A stretch of 64,000 nt of DNA from Bacillota bacterium (GTDB taxonomy: Bacteria > Bacillota > Clostridia > Saccharofermentanales > Fastidiosipilaceae): contig JAEZWR010000002.1 in the NCBI GenBank assembly GCA_023420115.1, positions 62,001-126,000 of the forward strand, in the 5' to 3' direction. The notes below the pieces were generated by a model. It saw nothing but the letters and a program-made list of their open reading frames with translations, was not told the origin of the DNA and did not search any database. Below are positions 26,151-34,341 of the stretch, one piece after another. Each line of letters begins with the position of its first letter. Position 1 is the stretch's first letter. A program made the translations under genes and the position numbers.

Positions 26151-27152
26151 TCAAGTATGAACTATTTTTTCAATCTCATTTAGCTCATCTTTTGAGAAAG
26201 TCATATTGTCAAGTAGACTTAGATTATCTTTTACTTGCTCAACTTTTGACGCTCCTATAAGAACAGAACTTATTACCTCATCTTTTAGAATCCAAGATAG
26301 AGCTAGAGCTGCTAGTGATTGACCTCTTGAATCTGCAAGACATTTTAGCTGTTTCACCTTTTTGATTTTTTCTTCTGTGATATCACTCTCTTTTAAAAAG
26401 CGACCGTCGGTTTTTATCCTTGAATCTTCAGGAATAGTTAAGAGATATCGTTCAGTGAGCAGGCCTTGGTCAAGTGGGGAATAGACGATGATCCCTTTTC
26501 CTACTTTTTCATTGGCTTCTTTGAATTTATCGTCTTCGATTCGCCTATTAAAGATTGAATAACTATTTTGGTTGATTATGAATGGAACCTTTAGGTCTTT
26601 TAAAAGTTCGCTCATTTCAATCATTGTTTCGCTGTCATAATTTGAAAGACCTATGTATAAAGCCTTGCCACTATTTACAATTTGACTTAAGGCAAGGGCT
26701 GTTTCTTCTAAAGGTGTATCTTTGTCCATTCTGTGATGATAAAAGATATCAACATAATCAAGACCTAATCTCTTTAAACTTTGATCTAATGAAGATATGA
26801 GATATTTTCTTGAACCACCGTCACCATAAGGACCTTCCCACATATAGTATCCAGCCTTGGTAGAGATGATGCACTCATCTCGGTAGGGGAGAAAATCAGA
26901 TTTAAATAGCTGGGAAAAATTCTCTTCTGCAGAGCCAGCTGGCGGACCATAGTTATTGGCTAGGTCGAAATGACATATACCATGATCAAAAGAATATCTT
27001 AAGATATCGCGCATGGTTTCTTGATGATTATGGTGACCAAAATTGTGCCATAGACCAAGACTTATGACTGGTAAACGCAGTCCGCTATTTCCTACTTTAC
27101 GATATTTCATTTGGCTATAACGGGTATCAGCTGCAACATAAATATCTGTCAT
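26151..27152 (-). CDS. yghZ: Aldo/keto reductase (YghZ / glyceraldehyde-3-phosphate reductase-like)
   Basis: The ATG at 27150-27152, with AAAGGA eight bases upstream, is preferred over an ATG 45 bases earlier; this gives 333 residues. The sequence follows Escherichia coli YghZ closely: SLGLWHNFGH, FDLANNYGPPAGSAEENF, IISTKAGYYMWEGPYG and YVDIFYHHRMD. The catalytic tetrad D-Y-K-H is present. YghZ-type enzymes reduce L-glyceraldehyde 3-phosphate and methylglyoxal-like aldehydes with NADPH. It is a single-gene unit. Physiological substrate here is inferred only from similarity. Confidence 0.9.
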   Translation of the reverse strand: MTDIYVAADTRYSQMKYRKVGNSGLRLPVISLGLWHNFGHHNHQETMRDILRYSFDHGICHFDLANNYGPPAGSAEENFSQLFKSDFLPYRDECIISTKAGYYMWEGPYGDGGSRKYLISSLDQSLKRLGLDYVDIFYHHRMDKDTPLEETALALSQIVNSGKALYIGLSNYDSETMIEMSELLKDLKVPFIINQNSYSIFNRRIEDDKFKEANEKVGKGIIVYSPLDQGLLTERYLLTIPEDSRIKTDGRFLKESDITEEKIKKVKQLKCLADSRGQSLAALALSWILKDEVISSVLIGASKVEQVKDNLSLLDNMTFSKDELNEIEKIVHT

Positions 27153-27381
27153 AAATATAATCCTTTCGTAAAAAAAGATATCATAATTGTAGAACAAGCG
27201 ATATTTAATAAAAAGTGGTCTCTATTTAAATATAGTAAACATCTAGTAAAGAATAGAGTTTTTTATAATGAGTAATAATATATTTAGCAGTACGAGCTGA
27301 CAAATGAGAATATGGTATTGACAAATATTATATAAGATGAAAAAATCAATCGACTTTAAATGTCTCTGTGAGGACAAAAGG

Positions 27382-27449
27382 ATTTCGTTATAAAAATTTC
27401 AAATATGGTAGCAATTAACGAAATTCTCAAAATGAATGGAGGTTCGTTA
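27382..27449 (+). promoter_or_regulatory. uraA leader with mutually exclusive hairpins
   Basis: The segment TAACGAAAT (27416-27424) can pair with ATTTCGTTA upstream (27382-27390, 9 bp). Alternatively its TAACGAA pairs with TTCGTTA (27443-27449), which overlaps the first base of the start codon and encloses the GGAGG site (27438-27442). The two pairings exclude each other, as in a translational switch. It is seen in sequence; function is inferred. Confidence 0.5.
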
Positions 27450-28792
27450 TGTTTACTAAAAAGTCACAAGATACTATCAGCAATGAGCCAATTTATAGTA
27501 TTAAGGATATTAGTGTGGCTCAGTCTCTTCTTCTAGGACTCCAACATACATTTGCGATGTTTGGAGCAACAGTATTGGTTCCTTTACTTACCGGTTTGGA
27601 TATATCTACAACATTATTTATGGCTGGTTTAGGAACTCTTTTATTTCACTTTATTACTAAAGGAAAGGTGCCGGCCTTTCTCGGCTCGTCTTTCGCCTTT
27701 ATTGGCGGATATGCTGCTGTCGCTCCATTAAAAGATGGTTTGCCTAATTTAGAGAAGCTACCTTATGCTTCGGGAGGCGTATTTACGGCGGGCTTGGTGT
27801 ATATTTTGCTAGCCTCTCTAATTAAATTTTTCGGTATAACAAAAGTAATGAAATTTTTCCCACCAGTTGTTACAGGACCTATTATTATTGCTATAGGTCT
27901 CACTTTGTCTCCGACGGCAATTGCCAATGCAAGTCAAGATTGGCTTTTAGCTTTGGTGGCAGTTGCAATAATAATTGTAAGTAATATTTGGGGAAAGGGT
28001 ATGCTAAAGATTATTCCGATTATTCTTGGAATAGTGGGTTCTTATATCTTAGCTATAATTTTGGGAAGAGTAGACTTGCGAACTATTTCTCAAAGTAGTA
28101 TCTTTGCTCTCCCATTACACAAAGACGCTTTTATGAAATTTGATTTATCGGCAATAATTACAATTGTTCCTATAGCTCTTGCCACAATGATGGAGCACAT
28201 AGGAGATATATCTGCAATAGGGGCGAGCGTTAAGAAAAATTTCGTAAAAGATCCAGGCTTACACAGAACTTTGTTAGGTGATGGCTTGGCGACAATGTTG
28301 GCTTCAGCTTTTGGAGGTCCTGCTAATACAACCTATGGAGAAAATACAGGTGTTTTAGTTCTTACCAAAGTATATGATCCTGCAGTTACGAGAATAGCGG
28401 CAGCTTTTGCAATTGTTCTCTCATTCTTACCAGCTCTCAGTACTGCAATAAGAACAATTCCTATGGCGATTGTGGGTGGTGTATCGATGATTCTTTATGG
28501 AATGATATCCGGTATAGGTGTAAGAAATTTGGTGGAGAATCAAGTCGACCTTACTAAAAGTAGAAATTTAATTGTTGTTGCAAGTATATTAGTTTGCGCT
28601 TTGGGTTTTACAGCGGGAGTTAGCTTCCATGTTGGTGAAGCTCAAATTACTTTGTCAGGCATTGCCTTAGCTTCAATAGTTGGAATAGTTTTGAATGCTA
28701 TACTTCCCGGAAAGGATTATGACTTTGACGGGGAAGACCCTCATGCGACTGGTGTAGAATTTTCAGGTACTAGGGCATTGAAAAAGGATTAA
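27449..28792 (+). CDS. uraA: Uracil permease (NCS2 family)
   Basis: This 447-residue membrane transporter starts at an ATG six bases after GGAGG. LLLGLQHTFAMFGATVLVP and FLGSSFAF are typical of UraA/PyrP. The MMEHIGDISAIG and GGPANTTYGENTG segments contain the conserved glutamates and substrate-binding region. UraA imports uracil with H+. It stands alone, and its leader has an unusual set of alternative hairpins over the ribosome binding site. The paralogous xanthine/urate carriers have a different signature, so uracil is the likely substrate. Confidence 0.94.
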   Translation: MFTKKSQDTISNEPIYSIKDISVAQSLLLGLQHTFAMFGATVLVPLLTGLDISTTLFMAGLGTLLFHFITKGKVPAFLGSSFAFIGGYAAVAPLKDGLPNLEKLPYASGGVFTAGLVYILLASLIKFFGITKVMKFFPPVVTGPIIIAIGLTLSPTAIANASQDWLLALVAVAIIIVSNIWGKGMLKIIPIILGIVGSYILAIILGRVDLRTISQSSIFALPLHKDAFMKFDLSAIITIVPIALATMMEHIGDISAIGASVKKNFVKDPGLHRTLLGDGLATMLASAFGGPANTTYGENTGVLVLTKVYDPAVTRIAAAFAIVLSFLPALSTAIRTIPMAIVGGVSMILYGMISGIGVRNLVENQVDLTKSRNLIVVASILVCALGFTAGVSFHVGEAQITLSGIALASIVGIVLNAILPGKDYDFDGEDPHATGVEFSGTRALKKD

Positions 28793-28877
28793 TTTGATTT
28801 GATAGAAATAAATTTACCGCGAGTTGATTGTGAAATTTAATAAAATTATAAATATTGAAGCTAATTATTCAAAATAT

Positions 28878-28887
28878 GTGATATAAT
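28878..28887 (+). promoter_or_regulatory. Extended -10 promoter of rpsB
   Basis: TGATATAAT carries the TGn extension plus a perfect TATAAT (28882-28887). No good -35 is seen at 17 bases. The start would fall in the structured rpsB leader. Confidence 0.6.
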
Positions 28888-28943
28888 CGCATCTTGGCTA
28901 AAACACACGCATTTCCGCCCCCCTGTGGTTCAATGGAGATGCG
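28888..28943 (+). promoter_or_regulatory. Structured rpsB leader with competing stems
   Basis: CGCATCT (28888-28894) pairs perfectly with AGATGCG (28937-28943). The internal GCATTTCC (from 28909) can instead pair with GGAGATGC in the same 3' segment, with one G-U pair. The structure ends directly before the rpsB ribosome binding site, where autogenous control by S2 would act. Control is inference. Confidence 0.45.
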
Positions 28944-28964
28944 GAGGAATAACAGGAGGAAAAT

Positions 28965-29759
28965 ATGGCCATTATTTCAATGAAGCAATTATTAGAGGCT
29001 GGTGTTCATTTTGGACACCAAACAAGACGTTGGAATCCTAAGATGTCTGAGTACATCTATACGGAGAGAAATGGAATTCACATTATTGACTTGCAGCAGA
29101 CTGTTAAGTTAATCGACAAGGCATATGACTTTGTTCGTGACTTAGCAATGAACGGTGGCAAGATTTTGTTTGTTGGTACCAAGAAACAAGCTCAAGACTC
29201 AATTCGCGAAGAGGCAGAGCGCTGTGGAATGTACTTTATCAACAATCGCTGGTTGGGTGGAACTCTTACCAACTTCGTAACAATCAAGAAGCGTACAGCA
29301 AGATTGGCAGAGCTTGATAGAATGGAAGAAGAAGGACAATTTGAACTTCTTCCCAAGAAAGAAGTTGCCAAACTTCGTTTAGAGCGCGAGAAGCTTGAAA
29401 AGAACTTAGGTGGTGTTCGTGAGATGAAGAATTTGCCCGATGCTATTTTCATCGTTGATATGCGCAAAGAACATATCGCCGTAAGTGAAGCTAAGAGACT
29501 CGGTATTCCGATCGTTGCTATTGTTGATACTAACTGCGATCCAGAAGATGCTGATTATGTCATTCCTGGTAATGATGATGCAATCCGTGCTGTTAAACTT
29601 TTGGCATCTAGCATTTCTAGTGCTGTTATTGAAGGTCACCAAGGACAGGATGAGGCTTCATCTGAGCAGACAGAATTACTTATGGAAGAAGCTGAAGGTG
29701 ACGATAGCTTCACAGTAGAGGCAGAAGCTACCGAAGATCTTGAAACTGAGGTTGAATAA
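28965..29759 (+). CDS. rpsB: 30S ribosomal protein S2
   Basis: The 264-residue protein starts at an ATG after AGGAGG. The N-terminus MKQLLEAGVHFGHQTRRWNP, the central NRWLGGTLTN and IVAIVDTNCDP are diagnostic of S2. The last 35 residues are an acidic, disordered tail. S2 joins late in 30S assembly and helps hold S1 or the mRNA path. It is followed by tsf, the usual partner, across a 160-base structured gap. Confidence 0.98.
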   Translation: MAIISMKQLLEAGVHFGHQTRRWNPKMSEYIYTERNGIHIIDLQQTVKLIDKAYDFVRDLAMNGGKILFVGTKKQAQDSIREEAERCGMYFINNRWLGGTLTNFVTIKKRTARLAELDRMEEEGQFELLPKKEVAKLRLEREKLEKNLGGVREMKNLPDAIFIVDMRKEHIAVSEAKRLGIPIVAIVDTNCDPEDADYVIPGNDDAIRAVKLLASSISSAVIEGHQGQDEASSEQTELLMEEAEGDDSFTVEAEATEDLETEVE

Positions 29760-29777
29760 TTTTTCATAGATTGAATT

Positions 29778-29856
29778 ATCCCATTCTATATTGAAGAACT
29801 AAACATTTTTATTATCACAGATGATTAATCTTATAGATAACAATTTAGAATGGGAT
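29778..29856 (+). other. Long stem in the rpsB-tsf intergenic region
   Basis: ATCCCATTCTA (29778-29788) pairs perfectly with TAGAATGGGAT (29846-29856). The stem extends inward with one mismatch (ATTG/CAAT). The loop of about 57 bases contains a further TTATC/GATAA pairing. No U tract follows, so it is not a simple terminator; an RNase III site, attenuator or small RNA are possible. Confidence 0.55.
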
Positions 29857-29919
29857 GCATCTTTATATTAGATAATTTTCTTTATGCTCTCGATTGAGCT
29901 ATTGTAAAAGGAGGATAGC

Positions 29920-30945
29920 ATGGAAATTACAGCTAAAATGGTTAAGGAACTCCGCGACCAGACAGGTGCTGGTATGATGGATTGCAAAAAGGCTCTTGCT
30001 GAGTGCGAGTGCGATATGGAAAAGGCAGTAGCATGGCTACGCGAAAATGGTAAAAATAAACAGGAGAAAAAAGCTTCTAGAGTTGCTGCAGAGGGTCTTG
30101 TTCAAGAATATGTAAGTGGTACAGGTAACACAGCAGTACTTTTGGAAATGAATATTGAAACTGACTTCGCAGCAAAGAATCCAGAATTCCGTTCTTTTGC
30201 TGAAGCAATCGCAAGACAGGTTGCTGAGAAGAAACCAAAGTGGCTCAGCAAAGAGGAAGTTCCTGCAGGTGCACTCGAAGAGAGTACAGTCGATGTTTCC
30301 GCTTTCTGCAAAGAGAATTGCTTGCTTGATATGCCATATATCGAGGATGAGAGCCGTACAGTTGCCGATGCTTTGAGTGATGTTTTTGCTACCATTGGTG
30401 AGAATATGAGAATACGCCGTTTCGTACGTTATGAGTGCGGTGAAGATATGCCACCAACTAAGACTTCAGGTCAGCTAGCTACATACATTCATGGTGGCGG
30501 AAGAGTTGGTGTTATGATCGAAATTAATAGTGACTCAGCAGAGGCCAATACAAACGAAGAACTCGCAGCTACAGCAAGAAATCTTTGTATGCAGATTGCA
30601 GCTATGAGTCCACGTTGGTTAGATGAGTCTGAAGTTCCAACTGAGGTTCTAGAGCAGGAACGCGAGATTGCCAGAAATACTGCTCTTAACGAAGGTAAGC
30701 CTGAAAAGATTGTTGACAAGATTAGCGAAGGCAGAGTCAAGAAATTTGTCGCTGATAATACACTAATGGGTCAGACATATGTTCGTGACGAGAGCAAGAC
30801 CTGTGCTCAGGTTATCGAAGATCTTTCTAAGAAGCTTGGTTATAATCTCAGTGTTCGCAGATTCGTTCGTTATGAACTAGGTGAAGGTATTGAGAAGAAA
30901 GAAGATAACTTTGCTGAAGAGGTTATGAAACAATTACAGGGCTAA
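29920..30945 (+). CDS. tsf: Elongation factor Ts with strongly duplicated core
   Basis: EF-Ts recycles EF-Tu by exchanging GDP for GTP. The UBA-like N-terminus with TGAGMMDCKKAL and the TDFAAKN motif are canonical; AAAAGGAGG precedes the ATG. At 341 residues it is about 45 longer than Bacillus EF-Ts. The N-terminal core (about 58-178) and C-terminal core (about 184-322) match each other. For example, PKWLSKEEVP corresponds to PRWLDESEVP, YIEDESRTVADAL to YVRDESKTCAQVI, and RRFVRYECGE to RRFVRYELGE. A strong terminator follows. Confidence 0.97.
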   Translation: MEITAKMVKELRDQTGAGMMDCKKALAECECDMEKAVAWLRENGKNKQEKKASRVAAEGLVQEYVSGTGNTAVLLEMNIETDFAAKNPEFRSFAEAIARQVAEKKPKWLSKEEVPAGALEESTVDVSAFCKENCLLDMPYIEDESRTVADALSDVFATIGENMRIRRFVRYECGEDMPPTKTSGQLATYIHGGGRVGVMIEINSDSAEANTNEELAATARNLCMQIAAMSPRWLDESEVPTEVLEQEREIARNTALNEGKPEKIVDKISEGRVKKFVADNTLMGQTYVRDESKTCAQVIEDLSKKLGYNLSVRRFVRYELGEGIEKKEDNFAEEVMKQLQG

Positions 30946-30962
30946 TTTGTTTTGATAATATT

Positions 30963-30990
30963 GGGACTGCTTTTTGCAGTCCCTTTTTTT
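30963..30990 (+). terminator. Rho-independent terminator of rpsB-tsf
   Basis: GGGACTGC pairs perfectly with GCAGTCCC across a five-T loop, followed by seven T residues, 18 bases after the tsf stop. Confidence 0.95.
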
Positions 30991-31150
30991 ATGTTCTCTT
31001 TCAGAGAACTTTTTAATTATGGATATGTTTGTAAGAATCGGTCTGTGTTATTTGTTTGGTTTTTAGTTTATAATGTCATAAATTTATTGTTTTTATTAAC
31101 TTGTTTATTGCTGATAACAGCTTCCTTAAGCAATGTAACATGGGGTGGAT

Positions 31151-31858
31151 ATGGAGAAGTATAAATATAAAAGAATTTTACTTAAATTGTCAGGTGAAGT
31201 TCTAGCTGGAGAGAAGGGTAATGGTATTGATAGCGATACTGTTAACAAAATGGCTTCTTGTATTTCAAGATTAGTGCAAAGTGGCTTGGAGCTTGGCATT
31301 GTTGTTGGTGGTGGCAATTTTTGGAGGGGTAGATCGAGCGAAAATATGGATAGAGTTACAGCTGACCACATGGGAATGTTAGCTACCTGTATTAATGCTC
31401 TAGCCCTTTCAGATGCACTTAGACAGCATGGTTGTGATACAAGGGTTATGTCTGCAATTGAGATGCACCAAATTGCAGAAACTTATATTCGTCTTAGGGC
31501 AATTCGCCATCTTGAGAAGGGGCGTGTAATAATTTTTGCATGTGGAACAGGAAATCCTTATTTTTCAACTGACAGTGCGGCAGCACTTAGAGCGGCAGAA
31601 ATTAATGCCGAAGCAGTATTCAAGGCCACCAATGTCGATGGGGTATATGATAAGGATCCTAAGAAATATCCTGATGCAAAAAAATATGATCATATTACTC
31701 ATGATGAAGTATTACAGAAGCATCTCGCAGTAATGGACTCTACCGCGGCAGCGCTTTGTAATGATAATAATATGGATATTTATGTTTTTAATGTTAATGA
31801 TCCTGACAATATAGAGAAAATATTAAATGGAGAAAATATCGGTACTTTAGTAAGATGA
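31151..31858 (+). CDS. pyrH: UMP kinase
   Basis: PyrH phosphorylates UMP to UDP. The 235-residue protein belongs to the amino-acid kinase fold: YKRILLKLSGEVLAG, VVGGGNFWRGR, ADHMGMLAT, GTGNPYFSTDSAAALRAAE and KATNVDGVYDKDP are all canonical. The start is ATG 31151 or the in-frame GTG at 31145, since GGGGTGG overlaps both; I chose the ATG. An upstream stretch (30991-31150) has no gene. It precedes frr by about 120 bases, the usual order. Confidence 0.97.
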   Translation: MEKYKYKRILLKLSGEVLAGEKGNGIDSDTVNKMASCISRLVQSGLELGIVVGGGNFWRGRSSENMDRVTADHMGMLATCINALALSDALRQHGCDTRVMSAIEMHQIAETYIRLRAIRHLEKGRVIIFACGTGNPYFSTDSAAALRAAEINAEAVFKATNVDGVYDKDPKKYPDAKKYDHITHDEVLQKHLAVMDSTAAALCNDNNMDIYVFNVNDPDNIEKILNGENIGTLVR

Positions 31859-31979
31859 TTCATTTAGGAATTGGATAGAAATAGTACAATAATTTGTGTT
31901 AGTTAGTCTGGAAATTTAAGATATAATTAATAATATACATAGTTTAATCTTTATTTGATATTGTTTAGTGGAGGAATAT

Positions 31980-32549
31980 ATGGCTACAGAAATTACAAAA
32001 GATACCTACAAACCATTTATCGAAAAAATGGATAAGTGCATTCATCATCTTCAGAATGAGCTTGTGCACATTAGAGTAGGGAGAGCTGATGCTAGACTCC
32101 TTGAAAGAATTCAGGTTCCATATTATGGCGTTCCAACTCCCGTTCAGCAATTGGCTAGTATACAGGTCAGTGAAGCCAGACAATTAATGATAACTCCTTG
32201 GGATCAATCTGTTATCAAAGATTTGGAAAAAGCAATTCTTGATTCTGATCTTGGTATTACACCTCAGAGTGATGGAAAAGTTATAAGACTAAATTTCCCA
32301 ATGCTTACAGAGGATAGACGACGTGATCTTGGTAAGCAAGTCCAAAAGTTGGGAGAAGAAAGTAAAATTGCAGTTCGCTCTGTTAGACGTGAGTTTATTG
32401 ACGAGATGAAGGCTCTTTTGAAGAAAAGTGAAATTGGAGAAGATCACTACCGAGATGCCGAAAATGAGATACAAAAGATAACTGATAAAAAGATCGATGA
32501 AATTGACAAGCATGTCAAAGATAAAGAAAAGGATTTGATGTCGCTATAA
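31980..32549 (+). CDS. frr: Ribosome recycling factor
   Basis: RRF splits post-termination ribosomes together with EF-G. The ATG at 31980, five bases after GGAGG, gives 189 residues; an upstream GTG at 31968 lies in the ribosome binding site region. VHIRVGRADARLLERIQVPYYG, the APWD-like ITPWDQSVI and the two long C-terminal helices (RRDLGKQVQKLGEESK) are family features. A TATAAT at 31922-31927 is a possible -10. UppS follows after 11 bases, so the genes are co-transcribed. Confidence 0.97.
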   Translation: MATEITKDTYKPFIEKMDKCIHHLQNELVHIRVGRADARLLERIQVPYYGVPTPVQQLASIQVSEARQLMITPWDQSVIKDLEKAILDSDLGITPQSDGKVIRLNFPMLTEDRRRDLGKQVQKLGEESKIAVRSVRREFIDEMKALLKKSEIGEDHYRDAENEIQKITDKKIDEIDKHVKDKEKDLMSL

Positions 32550-32560
32550 TATTCGCAAAT

Positions 32561-33316
32561 ATGAGTAAGTCTTCTTTTATTGAAAATAAAATCAATGAAT
32601 TTATGAGCAATTTCGATAAACTACCTAAGCATATTGGCTTCATAATGGATGGGAATCGTCGCTTCGCGAAGAAACGACGATTTGCTATTGTTGAGGGGCA
32701 TAAGTCTGGTGCAGAGAAAATGCATGAGATAGTAAAATTTTTAGGAGAAATAGGCATACCATATATGACAGTTTATGCTTTTTCTACTGAAAATAATAAA
32801 AGAGCTCCAGTCGAAGTCAAGGCGTTGATGGATTTGCTGCTTTTTTATCTTGATAAATATGAAGATGAACTGGCTGAAGCTGATGTTAAGATAAACTTCA
32901 TTGGTGAAATTTCTGATTTAAGTCCTAGAATTGTTTCTCGCATTAATGAGGCGGAGAATAATTCTAAAGATAGAAAAGGGCTTAATTTAATTATTGCTTT
33001 TAATTATGGATCTCGCACAGAGATAATGAGAGCTTGTCAGAATTTTGCGAAGGATTGCCAAAATAATCCAGATTTACTTGAAATGTCTAATCCGGACATT
33101 TTTTCAAGATATCTTTATATGCCAGAGACTGCTGAACTTGATTTTATTATTAGATGTGGTGGAGAGCTTAGACTTTCAAATTTCTTATTATGGCAGGCTG
33201 CTTATGCTGAATTATATTTTACTGATACATTGTGGCCTGAGTTTAGCTTGGATGAACTTTGCTCGGCGCTTGATACTTTTATGAATAGAGAAAGAAGATA
33301 TGGAGGAACTGTATGA
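32561..33316 (+). CDS. uppS: Undecaprenyl diphosphate synthase (cis-prenyltransferase)
   Basis: UppS extends farnesyl diphosphate to the C55 lipid carrier for wall synthesis. The 251-residue protein carries the catalytic aspartate in GFIMDGNRRFAKKR, VYAFSTENNKR, FNYGSRTEI and RCGGELRLSNFLLWQAAYAE. There is no Shine-Dalgarno; the ATG is 11 bases after frr, so translation probably depends on coupling. Its last four bases overlap the cdsA start (ATGA). Confidence 0.96.
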   Translation: MSKSSFIENKINEFMSNFDKLPKHIGFIMDGNRRFAKKRRFAIVEGHKSGAEKMHEIVKFLGEIGIPYMTVYAFSTENNKRAPVEVKALMDLLLFYLDKYEDELAEADVKINFIGEISDLSPRIVSRINEAENNSKDRKGLNLIIAFNYGSRTEIMRACQNFAKDCQNNPDLLEMSNPDIFSRYLYMPETAELDFIIRCGGELRLSNFLLWQAAYAELYFTDTLWPEFSLDELCSALDTFMNRERRYGGTV

Positions 33317-34266
33317 GTGCACGTGTTAAAACTGGAATAATAATAGCTCTTGTACTTTTAGTATTTATTGGATTAGGAATTTGGCTGCCGTGGATGCCAC
33401 TTATTTTATTTTCGATAGTTTTCCTTTATTCTGCGACGGAGTTATATGAGGCACTTAGAAGACGCTTGAGACCTCTTTCGCTTGCTCCTGTTCTTGTAGG
33501 GACGATTATTGGTTTGGCGCCTATTTATATTTGGGTAGTTTTTCATCGTCTTTCTGGTTGGCATGCCATGCCACTTAGATCGGCAAATCTTGATCAAAAT
33601 TTAGTTAGTAATAATGCTTGGCTAACAAGTATGTGCTGGTTACTTGGTTTGGGTTTGGCTGTGTATGCCTTTGTCTTTATGATCTTTAGTATGATTAGTA
33701 TTTTTGTTCAGGTTTTACTCAAAGGACCGGCATATCTTCCCAATGCAGTTGCAACTTCATTCGCTTCAGTCTTTTTATCCTTTCCACTTGCCTGTGTCAC
33801 ACTTTATATGTATGCAATTCCTAATGGTTGGCGCTGGTTAGTAGCTGTTGTATTAACCGCATCTATAACTGATATTGGAGCTTATTATGCAGGAAGATAT
33901 TTTGGTAATAGAAAGATTTTACCTTCAATATCAAAGGCGAAAACTTTAGAGGGAATGCTTGCTGCAATTTTATTATCTGGTATTGTTATGGGATTTTTCT
34001 TCACTTTTATTATGAGAGGGGCCTTGCCTCAGCATAGAGCATTTTCATCTAACTTTTTATTTGGCATTGTTTTTGGTGTCTTGATGAGTCTTGCCTGCCA
34101 AGTTGGAGATTGGAGTTGTTCTAGTATTAAAAGATGGTGTGAGCTTAAAGATTTTTCAAAGACTTTCCCCGGACATGGTGGAATGTTAGATAGATTTGAT
34201 TCGTTTACTGCTGCTTTTCCTGTAGGACTTTTCCTTGCATATCTTTATTATATAATCGAGCATTAA
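33313..34266 (+). CDS. cdsA: Phosphatidate cytidylyltransferase
   Basis: CdsA makes CDP-diacylglycerol for phospholipid synthesis. The 317-residue integral membrane protein has about eight hydrophobic helices. The C-terminal signature runs from SITDIGAYYAGRYFG to FPGHGGMLDRFDS, whose acidic residues bind metal. It overlaps uppS by four bases. A central polar loop (about 85-110) is longer than in Bacillus CdsA. A GC-rich hairpin follows it. Confidence 0.93.
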   Translation: MSARVKTGIIIALVLLVFIGLGIWLPWMPLILFSIVFLYSATELYEALRRRLRPLSLAPVLVGTIIGLAPIYIWVVFHRLSGWHAMPLRSANLDQNLVSNNAWLTSMCWLLGLGLAVYAFVFMIFSMISIFVQVLLKGPAYLPNAVATSFASVFLSFPLACVTLYMYAIPNGWRWLVAVVLTASITDIGAYYAGRYFGNRKILPSISKAKTLEGMLAAILLSGIVMGFFFTFIMRGALPQHRAFSSNFLFGIVFGVLMSLACQVGDWSCSSIKRWCELKDFSKTFPGHGGMLDRFDSFTAAFPVGLFLAYLYYIIEH

Positions 34267-34289
34267 GTTTTATTGTTATTTAGTATTTT

Positions 34290-34329
34290 CGGGGTCTTTA
34301 TTTTATGATAGAGGCCTCGTTTATTTTAT
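34290..34329 (+). terminator. Possible terminator/attenuator between cdsA and dxr
   Basis: CGGGGTCTTTAT can pair with ATAGAGGCCTCG over a six-base loop using three G-U pairs, followed by a T-rich tract. Because the operon order continues into dxr, it may cause only partial termination. Confidence 0.5.
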
Positions 34330-34341
34330 AAGAGGTCAACT

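Noticed and set aside
27318..27336. TTGACA with TATAAG upstream of uraA as a promoter
   Set aside because: The spacing is only seven bases; the two boxes cannot act together.
30952..31164. 70-residue hydrophobic plus-strand frame between tsf and pyrH
   Set aside because: It starts at TTG inside the upstream flank of a perfect terminator, crosses that terminator and overlaps the pyrH start, so it is unlikely to be translated.
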